Made by a program: the position numbers and the translations under genes | NCBI GenBank assembly: GCA_041662605.1 | Contig: JBAZSD010000005.1 | Location: 1 to 64,000 of the forward strand | Source of the DNA: Desulfomonilaceae bacterium | Lineage (GTDB): Bacteria > Desulfobacterota > Desulfomonilia > Desulfomonilales > Desulfomonilaceae | DNA: 64,000 nucleotides | Reading direction: 5' to 3' | In this document: positions 53,313-61,937 of the stretch, piece after piece | Layout of the letters: the number at the start of each line of letters is the position of its first letter | How positions within the stretch are numbered: position 1 is the stretch's first letter | Notes under the pieces: generated by a model | Told to the model about the DNA's origin: nothing | What the model saw: only the letters and a program-made list of their open reading frames with translations | Databases searched by the model: none

Positions 53313-54362
53313 CTAAGAATCCTTTTCAATCATTCGTTTTAAGAGTCGTGTTAAAACCATTGCGGTGGCCCCCACTAAAGGCACAATCTTTCCATAATTC
53401 ATTCTCTTGGGCCCGATGATTCCAATGCTTCCCAATATTGCCCCTTCAGCCTTGATTGGATAGGCTATTACGGAGCATGACTCCATTTCGTTGATGCCGT
53501 GTTCAGCTCCAATAAAAATTTGAATTCCTCTGGCAGCTAACGTTTTGTCTAATAATTTAAGAAGCTTGATCTTATGATCAAATGTAATTAAAATTGCTTT
53601 TATTTTTTCAATCTGAGAAAATTCAAGGTCTTCGACAATGTTAACTGAACCTTCGATAAATATTTCCCTGGAAGAGTTGTCATCCGACAATATTATATGT
53701 CCCAATCTCAGAGCTTTAGCCAACATAGCGTCAAATTTGGCTTTTTCATGACTCAATTCCTGTTCAATTCTCTCCCTCGCTTGTTTCAAGTCCAGATCTT
53801 TCAGAATATCATTTAACATTCTACTCCAAGACTCAAGAGTAACTTGTGAAATATCTTCATCGTCATAAATCATCTTGTTTTGGACGAGCCCCGTAGTAGA
53901 AACCAGAACAACGAGTATCCTGTCTTTAGCGACTTTTATAAAATCTATGGTTTTGAAGGTCTGTTCAGTAGCTGGGGAACCGCTCACCACTCCTGTCTGT
54001 TTTGAAAGGTCAGCCAGCACCCACGAAGACTGCTTGAAGACATCCCTGATGTCCATACCTGCGGCGGCAATCCACGACTCTATTGTTGTTACTTCATTTT
54101 CATTGAGTCCGACTGGTTCCAGAAATCTGTCTACATAATAACGGTATCCCAAGTCAGTCGGTACACGGCCTGCACTGACATGGGGCTGGGAAATAAATCC
54201 GGAATCCGTTAAATCACTCATAATATTCCTGATCGAAGCGGCTGACAGGCCTATGTCAAGTTTCTTGGATAGAGTCCTTGAGCCAACAGGTTCACCGGTA
54301 GTGATGTATTCGGAAACAATAGTCGCAAGGATGTGTTCTGATCTTTTACCGATCGTATTCAT
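53313..54362 (-). CDS. hrcA: Heat-shock repressor HrcA
   Basis: Represses chaperone genes by binding CIRCE elements. The 349-residue product has the N-terminal winged helix (ITTGEPVGSRTLSKKLDIGLSAASIRNIMSDL, SAGRVPTDLGYRYYVDRFL) and the GAF-like central and C-terminal domains (SVIAYPIKAEGAILGSIGIIGPKRMNYGKIVPLV). It is usually beside grpE-dnaK-dnaJ, but here only an inositol monophosphatase relative is adjacent. No CIRCE (TTAGCACTC-N9-GAGTGCTAA) was seen in its upstream region or elsewhere in the window, so its targets lie outside or autoregulation differs. Confidence 0.92.
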   Translation of the reverse strand: MNTIGKRSEHILATIVSEYITTGEPVGSRTLSKKLDIGLSAASIRNIMSDLTDSGFISQPHVSAGRVPTDLGYRYYVDRFLEPVGLNENEVTTIESWIAAAGMDIRDVFKQSSWVLADLSKQTGVVSGSPATEQTFKTIDFIKVAKDRILVVLVSTTGLVQNKMIYDDEDISQVTLESWSRMLNDILKDLDLKQARERIEQELSHEKAKFDAMLAKALRLGHIILSDDNSSREIFIEGSVNIVEDLEFSQIEKIKAILITFDHKIKLLKLLDKTLAARGIQIFIGAEHGINEMESCSVIAYPIKAEGAILGSIGIIGPKRMNYGKIVPLVGATAMVLTRLLKRMIEKDS

Positions 54363-54401
54363 CTATGCTCCGTCTCTTGATTTGCCCCTAATTCAGGGCC
54401 A

Positions 54402-55214
54402 TCATGTTTTGTGAAAGTACTGAGCGAAATAATCGAAACATCCCTTGGGAGCTGCAATAAGAGGTTCTTCAATTCTCTGCCCATCCAAATAGGATCCTAC
54501 ATGGAAAGGCGCTCCGTTCAGGTACCTTATCTCGCCTCCCGCCGCTTCCAATATAATGCTTCCGGCGGCTAGATCCCGAACGGTCAAATTTTTCATTATA
54601 CATGCGTCGGCGGCCCCTCTAGCAATATATGCCAGGTGCCCGGCCGAAGACCCAAGATTTCGTATTTTACCCGGGAAGTTGCTGCTAAAATCACGATGGA
54701 ACCGTGAGTACACAAGAACCAGGCTCTCATTATCAACGGTCGGATCTTGTCGCACTTTAATCGGCCTGTCATTCAAGAAAGCTTCTTTACCGGCATAAGC
54801 TGAATATAGCTCTCCGGTTACGGGCAAATAAAGGAACCCCAACACAGGCCAAAACTTCTCAAAAAGAGCTGCGCTTACGCCCCAGACCGGAAAACCCGCT
54901 TGGAATGAAGCCGCGCCATCAAGTGTGTCTACAATCCAGATGAACCGGGGAACGGAAGATCCCTTCAACTGATCTTCACTAAGTTCCCTCAAGAAACCAT
55001 GTCCCTCAAAGCTTCCGCCAATTTTAGTCTCAATTATGTCCCAAACGCGGTTTTCAGCGTCTGTCACAAGTTCGTCATCAAATTTAAGCTTTCTGTTACC
55101 GCGACCATATAGTTCAAGTAGAACAGTCCCACTTTTGCGTATAGTATTTTCGACAAATTCCTTTAAAGTCCACAATTCGCGATCCGTCAAAGACTGGATT
55201 TCTTCAACAGACAT
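54402..55214 (-). CDS. Inositol monophosphatase / CysQ-like phosphatase
   Basis: The 270-residue product belongs to the Li-sensitive, Mg-dependent phosphatase family (inositol monophosphatase, fructose-1,6-bisphosphatase archaeal type, CysQ). The metal-binding motif is WIVDTLDGAASF (DPIDGT-like, with Thr to Ala), and the C-terminal VRDLAAGSIILEAAGGEI holds the last aspartate. The GEE motif is not obvious; EGHGFLRELSED may stand in for it. A good AGGAGG site precedes the ATG. It precedes hrcA by 39 bp on the same strand. The substrate is not assigned. Confidence 0.8.
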   Translation of the reverse strand: MSVEEIQSLTDRELWTLKEFVENTIRKSGTVLLELYGRGNRKLKFDDELVTDAENRVWDIIETKIGGSFEGHGFLRELSEDQLKGSSVPRFIWIVDTLDGAASFQAGFPVWGVSAALFEKFWPVLGFLYLPVTGELYSAYAGKEAFLNDRPIKVRQDPTVDNESLVLVYSRFHRDFSSNFPGKIRNLGSSAGHLAYIARGAADACIMKNLTVRDLAAGSIILEAAGGEIRYLNGAPFHVGSYLDGQRIEEPLIAAPKGCFDYFAQYFHKT

Positions 55215-55297
55215 ACAATCCTCCTGTCTCGAAACAACCTAACTAATTCAACAAGTTAAGATTTGTTTAGCCTACATCATGGGTTTCGATTCTAAAA

Positions 55298-55367
55298 CCC
55301 CAGTATTATGTAAGGTTATGAGGCTACATATGTCAAGGGCGACTATGCCTTGACCTCTAAACTGGGG
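55298..55367. promoter_or_regulatory. Possible three-way-junction element upstream of the CoA-transferase gene
   Basis: An outer stem CCCCAGT (55298-55304)/ACTGGGG (55361-55367) encloses two more stems: TATGTA (55307-55312)/TACATA (55325-55330), and GTCAAGG (55332-55338)/CCTTGAC (55348-55354). All three are perfect, giving a 70-nt three-helix layout of riboswitch-like size. It does not match any riboswitch consensus that I know. It lies in the divergent space 120 bp before the CoA-transferase gene. Confidence 0.4.
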
Positions 55368-55489
55368 CACAAATTCTTCACAAAAGAGAAAATTCCAGAG
55401 AAAACTCAAATGCGCAAAGTTCAATGGGTAGCTGTTGGCAACATATGATATAGTCAGAAAAGAAATATACGATAACTTGGAGACCTATC

Positions 55490-57352
55490 ATGAGGGATTG
55501 GCAACACAGATACGCAGGCAAATTGGTGAGCGTGGAACAAGCCGCCTCTCAGGTAAAAAATGGTGATCGTGTTTATCTGGGGAGTATGTGTTCAGAGCCG
55601 AAAGCCGTAATTGAAGCCCTCGGAAATAGCAGAGTTGAGGATGTTGAAATAATTCAGTTTATAAGAGGGGATTATGCCACTGATCTGGCCGCCAAGATTC
55701 CAGGGAGATTTGTAATAAAATCTTTTTTTGTGGGAGGCCGGACAGGGGAACAGGAAAGACCGTCAGAAGCAGATTATGTGCCGCTCTTTCATTCGCAAAT
55801 ACCAAACTTTTTCAAAAACAGGCGAATCGCCATCGATGTTGCTATTATCCAGGTAGCTCCCCCAGACAGATTTGGAAGATTTAGTTTAGGGGTATCGGTT
55901 GATTCTACAAAATCAGCGGTTGAATCGGCCCGTATTGTAATCGCCCAAGTAAATACGAGAATGCCCCGAACATGCGGGGACACCTCTATTATGATAGATG
56001 AAATTGATTTTCTGGTACAGGGTGACGAGGAGTTATTTGAATTGCCTAAAGAGGAGCTAGGCGAACGAGAGCGAACAATAAGCCATTACTGTGGAGAACT
56101 CATTGATGATGGAAGCATACTTCAATTTGGTTTTGCCGGAATATCCCAAGGATTAATGGACCATTTGAAAGACCGACGAAATTTGGGTCTTCACACAGAA
56201 ATTTTTACAGATCCCCTGGTTGATCTAATAGAGGCCGGAGCAATTGATAACAGCACAAAAAAAATGTACCGCGGTAAATCTCTAGCTACGTGTTGTATGG
56301 GAACAAGACATTTGTACGATTTTGTTGATGAAAACTCTGCAGTTGAATTTTATACAAGTGACATTGTTCTCAATCCCATGTTCATTGCGGCGAATGATAA
56401 AGTGGTAGCCGTAAATTTGGCCTTGCAGGTCGATCTTAGAGGTCAAATCAGACAGGGAAATCCCACATGGACCGCCTTCGAAGGATCTGGTGGTGACCAC
56501 GACTTCATGTTGGGGGCGAGCATGTCCAAAGGAGGACGTTCGATAGTTTGTCTTAGATCTACCTCAATAAAAAGTAGTCGGTCGACAATTGTACCTTCTT
56601 TTGGCCCAAAATCCGCTGTTATTATGAATCGAGGAGAGGTTAATTACATTGTCACAGAATACGGCATAGCATATCTCGGTGGTAGAACAATCCGAGAAAG
56701 GGCTATGGCGTTGATTGAAGTGGCCCACCCCAACCATCGGGAAGAGCTTATGAAAGCCGCCAGAAAACTGGGCTACATTTATCCGGATCAAATTTATTAT
56801 AAGAGCGCTTCTCCGGAATTGCGACAGAGGATCAGAACGGATCACATATTTAAAGATGGTCTGAAATGTCACATTCGAGCGGTTAGACCGACTGATGAAA
56901 CTATGCTGCGAGACTTATTTTACAACCTTTCGGAAAGTTCGGTTTATTTTAGATACTTTAGCCCTAAGCGAAGCATGCCTCACAAGAATGTTCAGGCGTA
57001 TATAAATCTAAATCAAGACGAGGGAGTTTCTATTGTAGCTACTGTCGGTCCACGTGAAAATAGAAAAATGATAGCCGAAGCCAGATATATGGTTGAACCA
57101 GGCGAGGGTTTCGCCGACAGCGCTTTCATGGTAGACGAAAATTATCAAGGAAGAGGAATAGCTTCCTATTTACTCAATTATTTGATCGAAATAGCCAAGG
57201 AGAGAGGAATCAAAGGGTTCAAGGCTGATGTGTTATTTTCAAATCAACCAATGCTAAAAGTATATGAAAAAGTTCCATATAAGATACACAAACATTTCGC
57301 GGATGGTATTGTCAGTTTAACCTTCACCTTTGATGAATATAAAGATGCGTAA
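55490..57352 (+). CDS. Acetyl-CoA hydrolase/transferase fused to a GNAT domain
   Basis: The 620-residue product has two parts. Residues 1 to about 450 are an acetyl-CoA hydrolase/4-hydroxybutyrate CoA-transferase domain with the family's FEGSGGDHDFMLGASMSKGG block and the YIVTEYGIAYLGGRTIRERA segment. Residues about 460-620 are a GNAT acyltransferase: HIRAVRPTDETMLRDLFYNLS, then SAFMVDENYQGRGIASYLL with the acetyl-CoA loop, and a C-terminal strand. The fusion could couple CoA transfer to protein or small-molecule acetylation, or regulate the hydrolase domain. Such fusions are known in delta-proteobacteria. It is the start of a plus-strand block; an HD-domain gene follows 84 bp later. Confidence 0.87.
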   Translation: MRDWQHRYAGKLVSVEQAASQVKNGDRVYLGSMCSEPKAVIEALGNSRVEDVEIIQFIRGDYATDLAAKIPGRFVIKSFFVGGRTGEQERPSEADYVPLFHSQIPNFFKNRRIAIDVAIIQVAPPDRFGRFSLGVSVDSTKSAVESARIVIAQVNTRMPRTCGDTSIMIDEIDFLVQGDEELFELPKEELGERERTISHYCGELIDDGSILQFGFAGISQGLMDHLKDRRNLGLHTEIFTDPLVDLIEAGAIDNSTKKMYRGKSLATCCMGTRHLYDFVDENSAVEFYTSDIVLNPMFIAANDKVVAVNLALQVDLRGQIRQGNPTWTAFEGSGGDHDFMLGASMSKGGRSIVCLRSTSIKSSRSTIVPSFGPKSAVIMNRGEVNYIVTEYGIAYLGGRTIRERAMALIEVAHPNHREELMKAARKLGYIYPDQIYYKSASPELRQRIRTDHIFKDGLKCHIRAVRPTDETMLRDLFYNLSESSVYFRYFSPKRSMPHKNVQAYINLNQDEGVSIVATVGPRENRKMIAEARYMVEPGEGFADSAFMVDENYQGRGIASYLLNYLIEIAKERGIKGFKADVLFSNQPMLKVYEKVPYKIHKHFADGIVSLTFTFDEYKDA

Positions 57353-57436
57353 CGAGTTTAAGCTCATCGAGAAACTTGAAATTAGTCGAGGTTCAACTGT
57401 CTATAATTAAAACCGTGAGGAGGATTATAGCGGGAC

Positions 57437-57997
57437 ATGGATTCGTTGATCGCTATTCCCGGGGAAGCGGAATGCCTCGCTCTTTTGAGAAAGTACTCCA
57501 CGCCGGATCACATTGTACGTCACTGTAAAATGGTATGGAAGGTCGGCCGATTCATTGGACATAGTTTGATCCAGGAAGAATATTCAGTCGACATGTCTCT
57601 GTTAAGGGCTTCCTGCCTTCTTCATGACATTGGAAAGTACCCCTGTATTATTTCGGGCTCCAAAAACCATGATGTTGTAGGCGGACAAATTCTGGAAGAA
57701 GAAGGTCTGCCTGAAGTGGCCCGTATAATCGAACAGCATGTGGTCATAAAAGGAGAAAAAAATCGGCCGGTAGCAGAGGAACATATAGTTTTTTACTCGG
57801 ACAAGCGTGTAATTCACGATGAAATAGTGAGTCTGGAAAACAGATTTGTTTATCTGAAAGACACATACGGCAAAACCCCTGAGGCCAGGAAACGTTTATT
57901 AATTATGAAAGAGGAAACAGTTGAGATTGAATTGGCCATTTTTAAGATCCTGGAATTTGGACCGGAAGAAGTCTCAAAATTAGCGCCGACAATTTGA
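57437..57997 (+). CDS. HD-domain phosphohydrolase family protein
   Basis: The 186-residue product has a small HD domain: HIVRHCKMVWKVG with a metal His, SCLLHDIGKYP (the HD pair), HDVVGG and EQHVV. The type resembles small HDIG-type phosphohydrolases acting on nucleotides or RNA ends. It has no fused synthetase domain, so it is not RelA/SpoT. It overlaps the queC frame by a few bases and comes 84 bp after the CoA-transferase gene. The substrate is unknown. Confidence 0.8.
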   Translation: MDSLIAIPGEAECLALLRKYSTPDHIVRHCKMVWKVGRFIGHSLIQEEYSVDMSLLRASCLLHDIGKYPCIISGSKNHDVVGGQILEEEGLPEVARIIEQHVVIKGEKNRPVAEEHIVFYSDKRVIHDEIVSLENRFVYLKDTYGKTPEARKRLLIMKEETVEIELAIFKILEFGPEEVSKLAPTI

Positions 57998-58029
57998 TTA
58001 AACGGAAAATATACGGAACGGAAGGACTT

Positions 58030-58725
58030 ATGGTCCAAAAATCCGCAGTAGTTTTATTATCAGGAGGAATTGACTCAACAACCACAATGGCTATCGCCAA
58101 AGCGGATGGTTTTGACATATACGCGTTGAGTTTTGACTATGGTCAAAGGCACAAAATTGAGTTGGAAGCCGCTAAAAAAGTAGCGGAACATTTTAAAGCG
58201 CTGCGACACCTGATAATTGAAATACCTTTGAGAAAAATCGGTGGTTCCGCCTTGACCAGCGACGTGGAAGTTCCCAAAGGCATGGCGTTCGAGAAAATAG
58301 GCTCATCGATACCGGTCACATATGTACCGGCAAGAAATACCATATTCCTAGCTTTTGCCATAGGATTAGCGGAAGTGACCTGTTCGGAAGAAATATATAT
58401 TGGGGTAAATGCTTTAGACTATTCGGGGTATCCGGATTGTCGCCCAGAGTTCATAAACGCTTTCGAGAAAATGGCCAACCTGGCTACTCAGAAGACTGTT
58501 GAAGGGAAAATGAGAATGAAAATTCGCACCCCTTTGATTAAGATGTCCAAAGCATTGATAATTAAAACGGGCACGGAATTGGGGATCGATTATAGTTTGA
58601 CCCATTCGTGTTATGACCCTTCTGATACTGGTGAAGCATGTGGGGCTTGCGAAAGTTGTCTTTTACGTAAACGGGGTTTCGAGGACGCTGAAGTCCTGGA
58701 TCCTACCCGATATGCGATTTCGTAG
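58030..58725 (+). CDS. queC: 7-cyano-7-deazaguanine synthase QueC
   Basis: Converts 7-carboxy-7-deazaguanine to preQ0 using ATP and ammonia, in the queuosine/archaeosine pathway. The P-loop-type SGGIDSTTTMAIAKADG and the DYGQRHKIELEAA segment are diagnostic. A zinc-binding Cys cluster lies near the C-terminus (CYDPSDTGEACGACESC). I chose the ATG at 58030, preceded by GGAAGGA, since the frame extends 12 residues further upstream without family likeness. queD, queE and queF are not adjacent. No preQ1 riboswitch was recognised. Confidence 0.94.
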   Translation: MVQKSAVVLLSGGIDSTTTMAIAKADGFDIYALSFDYGQRHKIELEAAKKVAEHFKALRHLIIEIPLRKIGGSALTSDVEVPKGMAFEKIGSSIPVTYVPARNTIFLAFAIGLAEVTCSEEIYIGVNALDYSGYPDCRPEFINAFEKMANLATQKTVEGKMRMKIRTPLIKMSKALIIKTGTELGIDYSLTHSCYDPSDTGEACGACESCLLRKRGFEDAEVLDPTRYAIS

Positions 58726-58805
58726 AGACGCAGGAGATTGATCCAGGTGTGATTGATACCTAAACAATTAACAGGCAGGAGAACAAAAACAGGGAGCAGG
58801 GAGAA

Positions 58806-59765
58806 ATGGTAAAATTTTTCCAGGACAACACGGAAGCCGTAGGATCTACTCCATTAGTTAAACTGAACAAAATCGAAGGAGTTCAGGAAGCCACAATACT
58901 GGTTAAGGTCGAGGGTAGAAATCCTGCCTATTCAGTCAAAGACCGAATAGGGGTTTACATGATACGGGACGCTGAAGAAAAAGGACTTCTACGACCAGGT
59001 ATGGAAGTGGTTGAACCGACCAGCGGTAACACTGGGATTGGCCTGGCTTACGTATGCGCGATAAAAGGTTACCCTTTGACATTGGCGATGCCTGATAGCA
59101 TGAGTGTTGAAAGACGAAAAGTCCTCAGAATGTTCGGGGCGCGTCTGGTTTTGACGGAAGGGGAAAAGGGCATGAAAGGCGCTCTCCAAAAAGCTGAGGA
59201 GATCGTTCAAAGTAACCCTCGAAAGTTTTTTATGCCTCAACAATTTGAGAATCCCGCAAACCCGAAGGCCCATGAGGAAACCACAGGTCCTGAAATATGG
59301 GAACAAACGGATGGAAGAATAGATGTTTTTGTCAGTGGTGTTGGTACGGGAGGGACTATTACTGGTGTGTCTCGCTTTATTAAGCACAAGAAAAATAAGG
59401 CGATTGTTTCTGTAGCTGTCGAACCTGAAGAAAGCCCCGTAATCACTCAGGCGATGTCAGGAAAAGAACTTACGCCTGGTCCACACCGGATTCAGGGAAT
59501 TGGCGCCGGGTTCATTCCCGAGGTATTGGATCTGTCGATTGTAGACGATGTTGAGCAAGTTTCCAGTGATGAAGCAATCCATTACGCTCGATTATTGGCC
59601 AGTGAAGAGGGGCTTCTGAGTGGCATATCTTCCGGAGCCGCTGTGTACGCTGCGATTAAGTTGGCCCGGAAAAAAGAGTTTCAAGGGAAAACCATCGTTG
59701 CTATTTTGCCCAGCGCTGGAGAACGTTATTTAAGTTCTGTACTGTTTGAACATTTAAACGATTAA
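58806..59765 (+). CDS. cysK: Cysteine synthase A (O-acetylserine sulfhydrylase)
   Basis: Makes cysteine from O-acetylserine and sulphide with PLP. The 319-residue product has the PLP lysine in PAYSVKDRIG (about residue 44), the substrate loop EPTSGNTGIG, the phosphate-binding GVGTGGTITG, and the C-terminal GILSGISSGAA-like GLLSGISSGAA region. The typical DSMS and ERRK substrate loop supports CysK rather than CysM. It is a paralogue of the enzyme at 4700-5608. A GGGAG site precedes the ATG; it lies 80 bp after queC. Confidence 0.95.
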   Translation: MVKFFQDNTEAVGSTPLVKLNKIEGVQEATILVKVEGRNPAYSVKDRIGVYMIRDAEEKGLLRPGMEVVEPTSGNTGIGLAYVCAIKGYPLTLAMPDSMSVERRKVLRMFGARLVLTEGEKGMKGALQKAEEIVQSNPRKFFMPQQFENPANPKAHEETTGPEIWEQTDGRIDVFVSGVGTGGTITGVSRFIKHKKNKAIVSVAVEPEESPVITQAMSGKELTPGPHRIQGIGAGFIPEVLDLSIVDDVEQVSSDEAIHYARLLASEEGLLSGISSGAAVYAAIKLARKKEFQGKTIVAILPSAGERYLSSVLFEHLND

Positions 59766-59808
59766 CCCAATTAATCAAAACGCGGCATTTGAAAAGGAGG
59801 TCAATTCT

Positions 59809-60231
59809 ATGGCCTATAAAGCTGATTGCATTTTTTGCAGGATTATAAAAGGAGAAATTCCGTGCGTAAAAATCTATGAGGATCAAAAAGCCTTGGTCTT
59901 CATGGACATAGCTCCTTTAAATAAAGGTCACGTTTTGATTGTTCCCAAAGAACATTACGAAACAATTCTTGAAATGGAGCCTGAAATTTATGGGTGGTTG
60001 GGAAGTGTCGTGACGAAAGTGGCCAAAGCGGTTCAAAATACCCTAAAACCTGATGGAATAAATGTCATGCAGCTCAACGGTAAAGCAGCCAATCAGGTCG
60101 TGCCCCATGTGCACATACACGTGGTGCCTAGAAATTACGGGGATGGCTTGACCATCAGCGCATGGGAACCGGTCCCGGGTATTATGGATGAGATAAAATC
60201 TATATCCGAAGCAATAAAAATAAATTTGTGA
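59809..60231 (+). CDS. HIT-family nucleotide hydrolase
   Basis: A 140-residue histidine-triad protein. The N-terminal CIFCRIIKGEIPC has a zinc-type CxxC as in the HinT/PKCI group, and the catalytic triad is in HVHIHVVPR, close to the C-terminus. Such proteins cleave purine nucleoside phosphoramidates. A strong ribosome binding sequence (AAGGAGG) precedes the ATG. The CDP-alcohol phosphotransferase fusion gene follows 15 bp later. Confidence 0.93.
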   Translation: MAYKADCIFCRIIKGEIPCVKIYEDQKALVFMDIAPLNKGHVLIVPKEHYETILEMEPEIYGWLGSVVTKVAKAVQNTLKPDGINVMQLNGKAANQVVPHVHIHVVPRNYGDGLTISAWEPVPGIMDEIKSISEAIKINL

Positions 60232-60246
60232 TGGGTCCAAACTGGT

Positions 60247-61866
60247 ATGCCTAATTGGCAAGAAAATAATGAAGTAAGTTTTAAAACTCCGCCTCAATCA
60301 GACTTTTTCAACTATTTCGGCAAAGAGCGCGGGATTCAGATATGGCTTGCGGAAAAGAGAACCAGCCTTACCTCAGCCATATTCCCTCCTCTTAAGAAAA
60401 TTGGTCTCGCTCCGGACACAATCTCCTATGTCGGCATTGCTCTTCTCGCAGGAGTTATTCTGTATTTTTTACGAAAACCCTGGTTGGCCTCAATATTTTT
60501 GCTTGGTCATGTAATTTTTGATGGTCTTGATGGAGCTTACGCTAGAAATCTTGATAAGGCTTCTCAATCAGGGGCTTTTACTGATCTGGTATGTGATCAG
60601 TTCGGCATGGTTGTGGTATCCATGCTCGCAATATTTCATCATCTGGTAGAGCCGTTGATAGGCGCAGCTTACATAAGTCTGTACCTCATTGTGGTGGTTT
60701 TCGGAGTCATAATAAATGTCATGGGTATTGGCTCCAGAATCACTATTACCAGTAAATATTTCCTTTACATGACCTATGGGCTTTGGGCGTTTTCATCCGT
60801 CAATTATTTTTCTTTTCTGATGAGTTTTTTTTCCTGCGTGATGCTCATAGAAGTACTGATCGGATATGTTCGGCTAAAGGCCGGAATACGTAAGAAGTTC
60901 GATTCACCAGAGCGATTCAGTTCAGGGGATGTGTACACAGGCTCGCTGAATTATTTTCTGAACATAGGGATTCCTTTCACTGTTCTGACTGCTATTCTGG
61001 TTTATGGCAATTGGGTCCCAATTAGAGCCATATTGGATAGACCTAATATGTCGCTGAATTGGGAAGAAGGGAAAACAATTTTTGGACCGGAAGAAAATTC
61101 CAAGATTCTATCTTTCGGCGCTTGGAACGATCAATGGTTAGCGCTATTTGAAAACGGAGACGGGTCCAAGGAAATTCGAATAATCCAGACGGATGGATCA
61201 TTTGACGGCAAGAGTTTCGAAATTCCGGCCTATGTGCAACCGGCATGCGAAGAATTGGCGCTTGATGGAGAAACATTATTAATAGCCGACACCACGACCC
61301 GTTTGGTCATGGGCATCGATCTAAAGGCTTCCCTGGTTTCGCGCAAGGCCATCATATCGCTAACAATCCCATTTGGTTATCTGCGAATGACGGCTATGGC
61401 CACTACAATCTGGAACAACAAAACGGTGTGGCTAGTAGCAAATTATCTTTATACAAGAAAAACCTATGTAATCGATCCTGCTAAAGCAATCGAAAAAGGC
61501 TCTATTTTAGGAGGAGTCATTGGCTCTTACACCAACGCCGGTTTTCCATCAGGTCTGGTCGTGCTCAATGGAGAAGTCATAGAACTCAACAAATCGCCGG
61601 TGAATGCGATCATATATAACGCTTCTCTCAGTCGGATGCTCCAGGGATCAAATCTACTTCAAGCTTCAAGAAAAAAGATCGCGCCTCCAGATAAAAAATG
61701 CTTGGGTTTGACGATTTCAGGTTCAAATCTTATGCTGGTATCCGATCGAGGTAAAACATTCCATGTTCCGTTAAAAGCGATCTTGGGAACTTACTCGTCA
61801 CAATTAGGCGCCCATGAGCTGTTTCTTTCCAAATCCGAAGTTGTAAAGAATACCTTTTCACACTAA
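60247..61866 (+). CDS. CDP-alcohol phosphotransferase fused to a propeller-like domain
   Basis: The 539-residue product has an N-terminal CDP-alcohol phosphatidyltransferase domain (about residues 20-210). The signature D92-x-x-D95-G96-x-x-A99-R100-x8-G109-x3-D113-x3-D117 is perfect, and several membrane helices surround it. One more membrane helix (about 238-255) is followed by about 270 residues of repeated strands (WLALFENGDG, LLIADTTTRLVMGID, VWLVANYLYTRKTYVID, GLVVLNGEVIELNK, LMLVSDRGKTFHV) in a pattern resembling a beta propeller. The combination is unusual. The enzyme may make a phospholipid or phosphoinositol-type lipid while the propeller faces the periplasm, but the substrate and side are inferred. 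It is probably co-transcribed with the HIT gene. Confidence 0.8.
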   Translation: MPNWQENNEVSFKTPPQSDFFNYFGKERGIQIWLAEKRTSLTSAIFPPLKKIGLAPDTISYVGIALLAGVILYFLRKPWLASIFLLGHVIFDGLDGAYARNLDKASQSGAFTDLVCDQFGMVVVSMLAIFHHLVEPLIGAAYISLYLIVVVFGVIINVMGIGSRITITSKYFLYMTYGLWAFSSVNYFSFLMSFFSCVMLIEVLIGYVRLKAGIRKKFDSPERFSSGDVYTGSLNYFLNIGIPFTVLTAILVYGNWVPIRAILDRPNMSLNWEEGKTIFGPEENSKILSFGAWNDQWLALFENGDGSKEIRIIQTDGSFDGKSFEIPAYVQPACEELALDGETLLIADTTTRLVMGIDLKASLVSRKAIISLTIPFGYLRMTAMATTIWNNKTVWLVANYLYTRKTYVIDPAKAIEKGSILGGVIGSYTNAGFPSGLVVLNGEVIELNKSPVNAIIYNASLSRMLQGSNLLQASRKKIAPPDKKCLGLTISGSNLMLVSDRGKTFHVPLKAILGTYSSQLGAHELFLSKSEVVKNTFSH

Positions 61867-61937
61867 ACTTCGTCTCGATCATAATTTGCTCTTAAATTAC
61901 GGGTTCGGCGGAATCCTTCCGATTTTTGGAGATCTTG

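Noticed and set aside
57051..57061. CACGTGAAAA in the CoA-transferase gene
   Set aside because: Only a partial parS core; left arm mismatches and no dyad.
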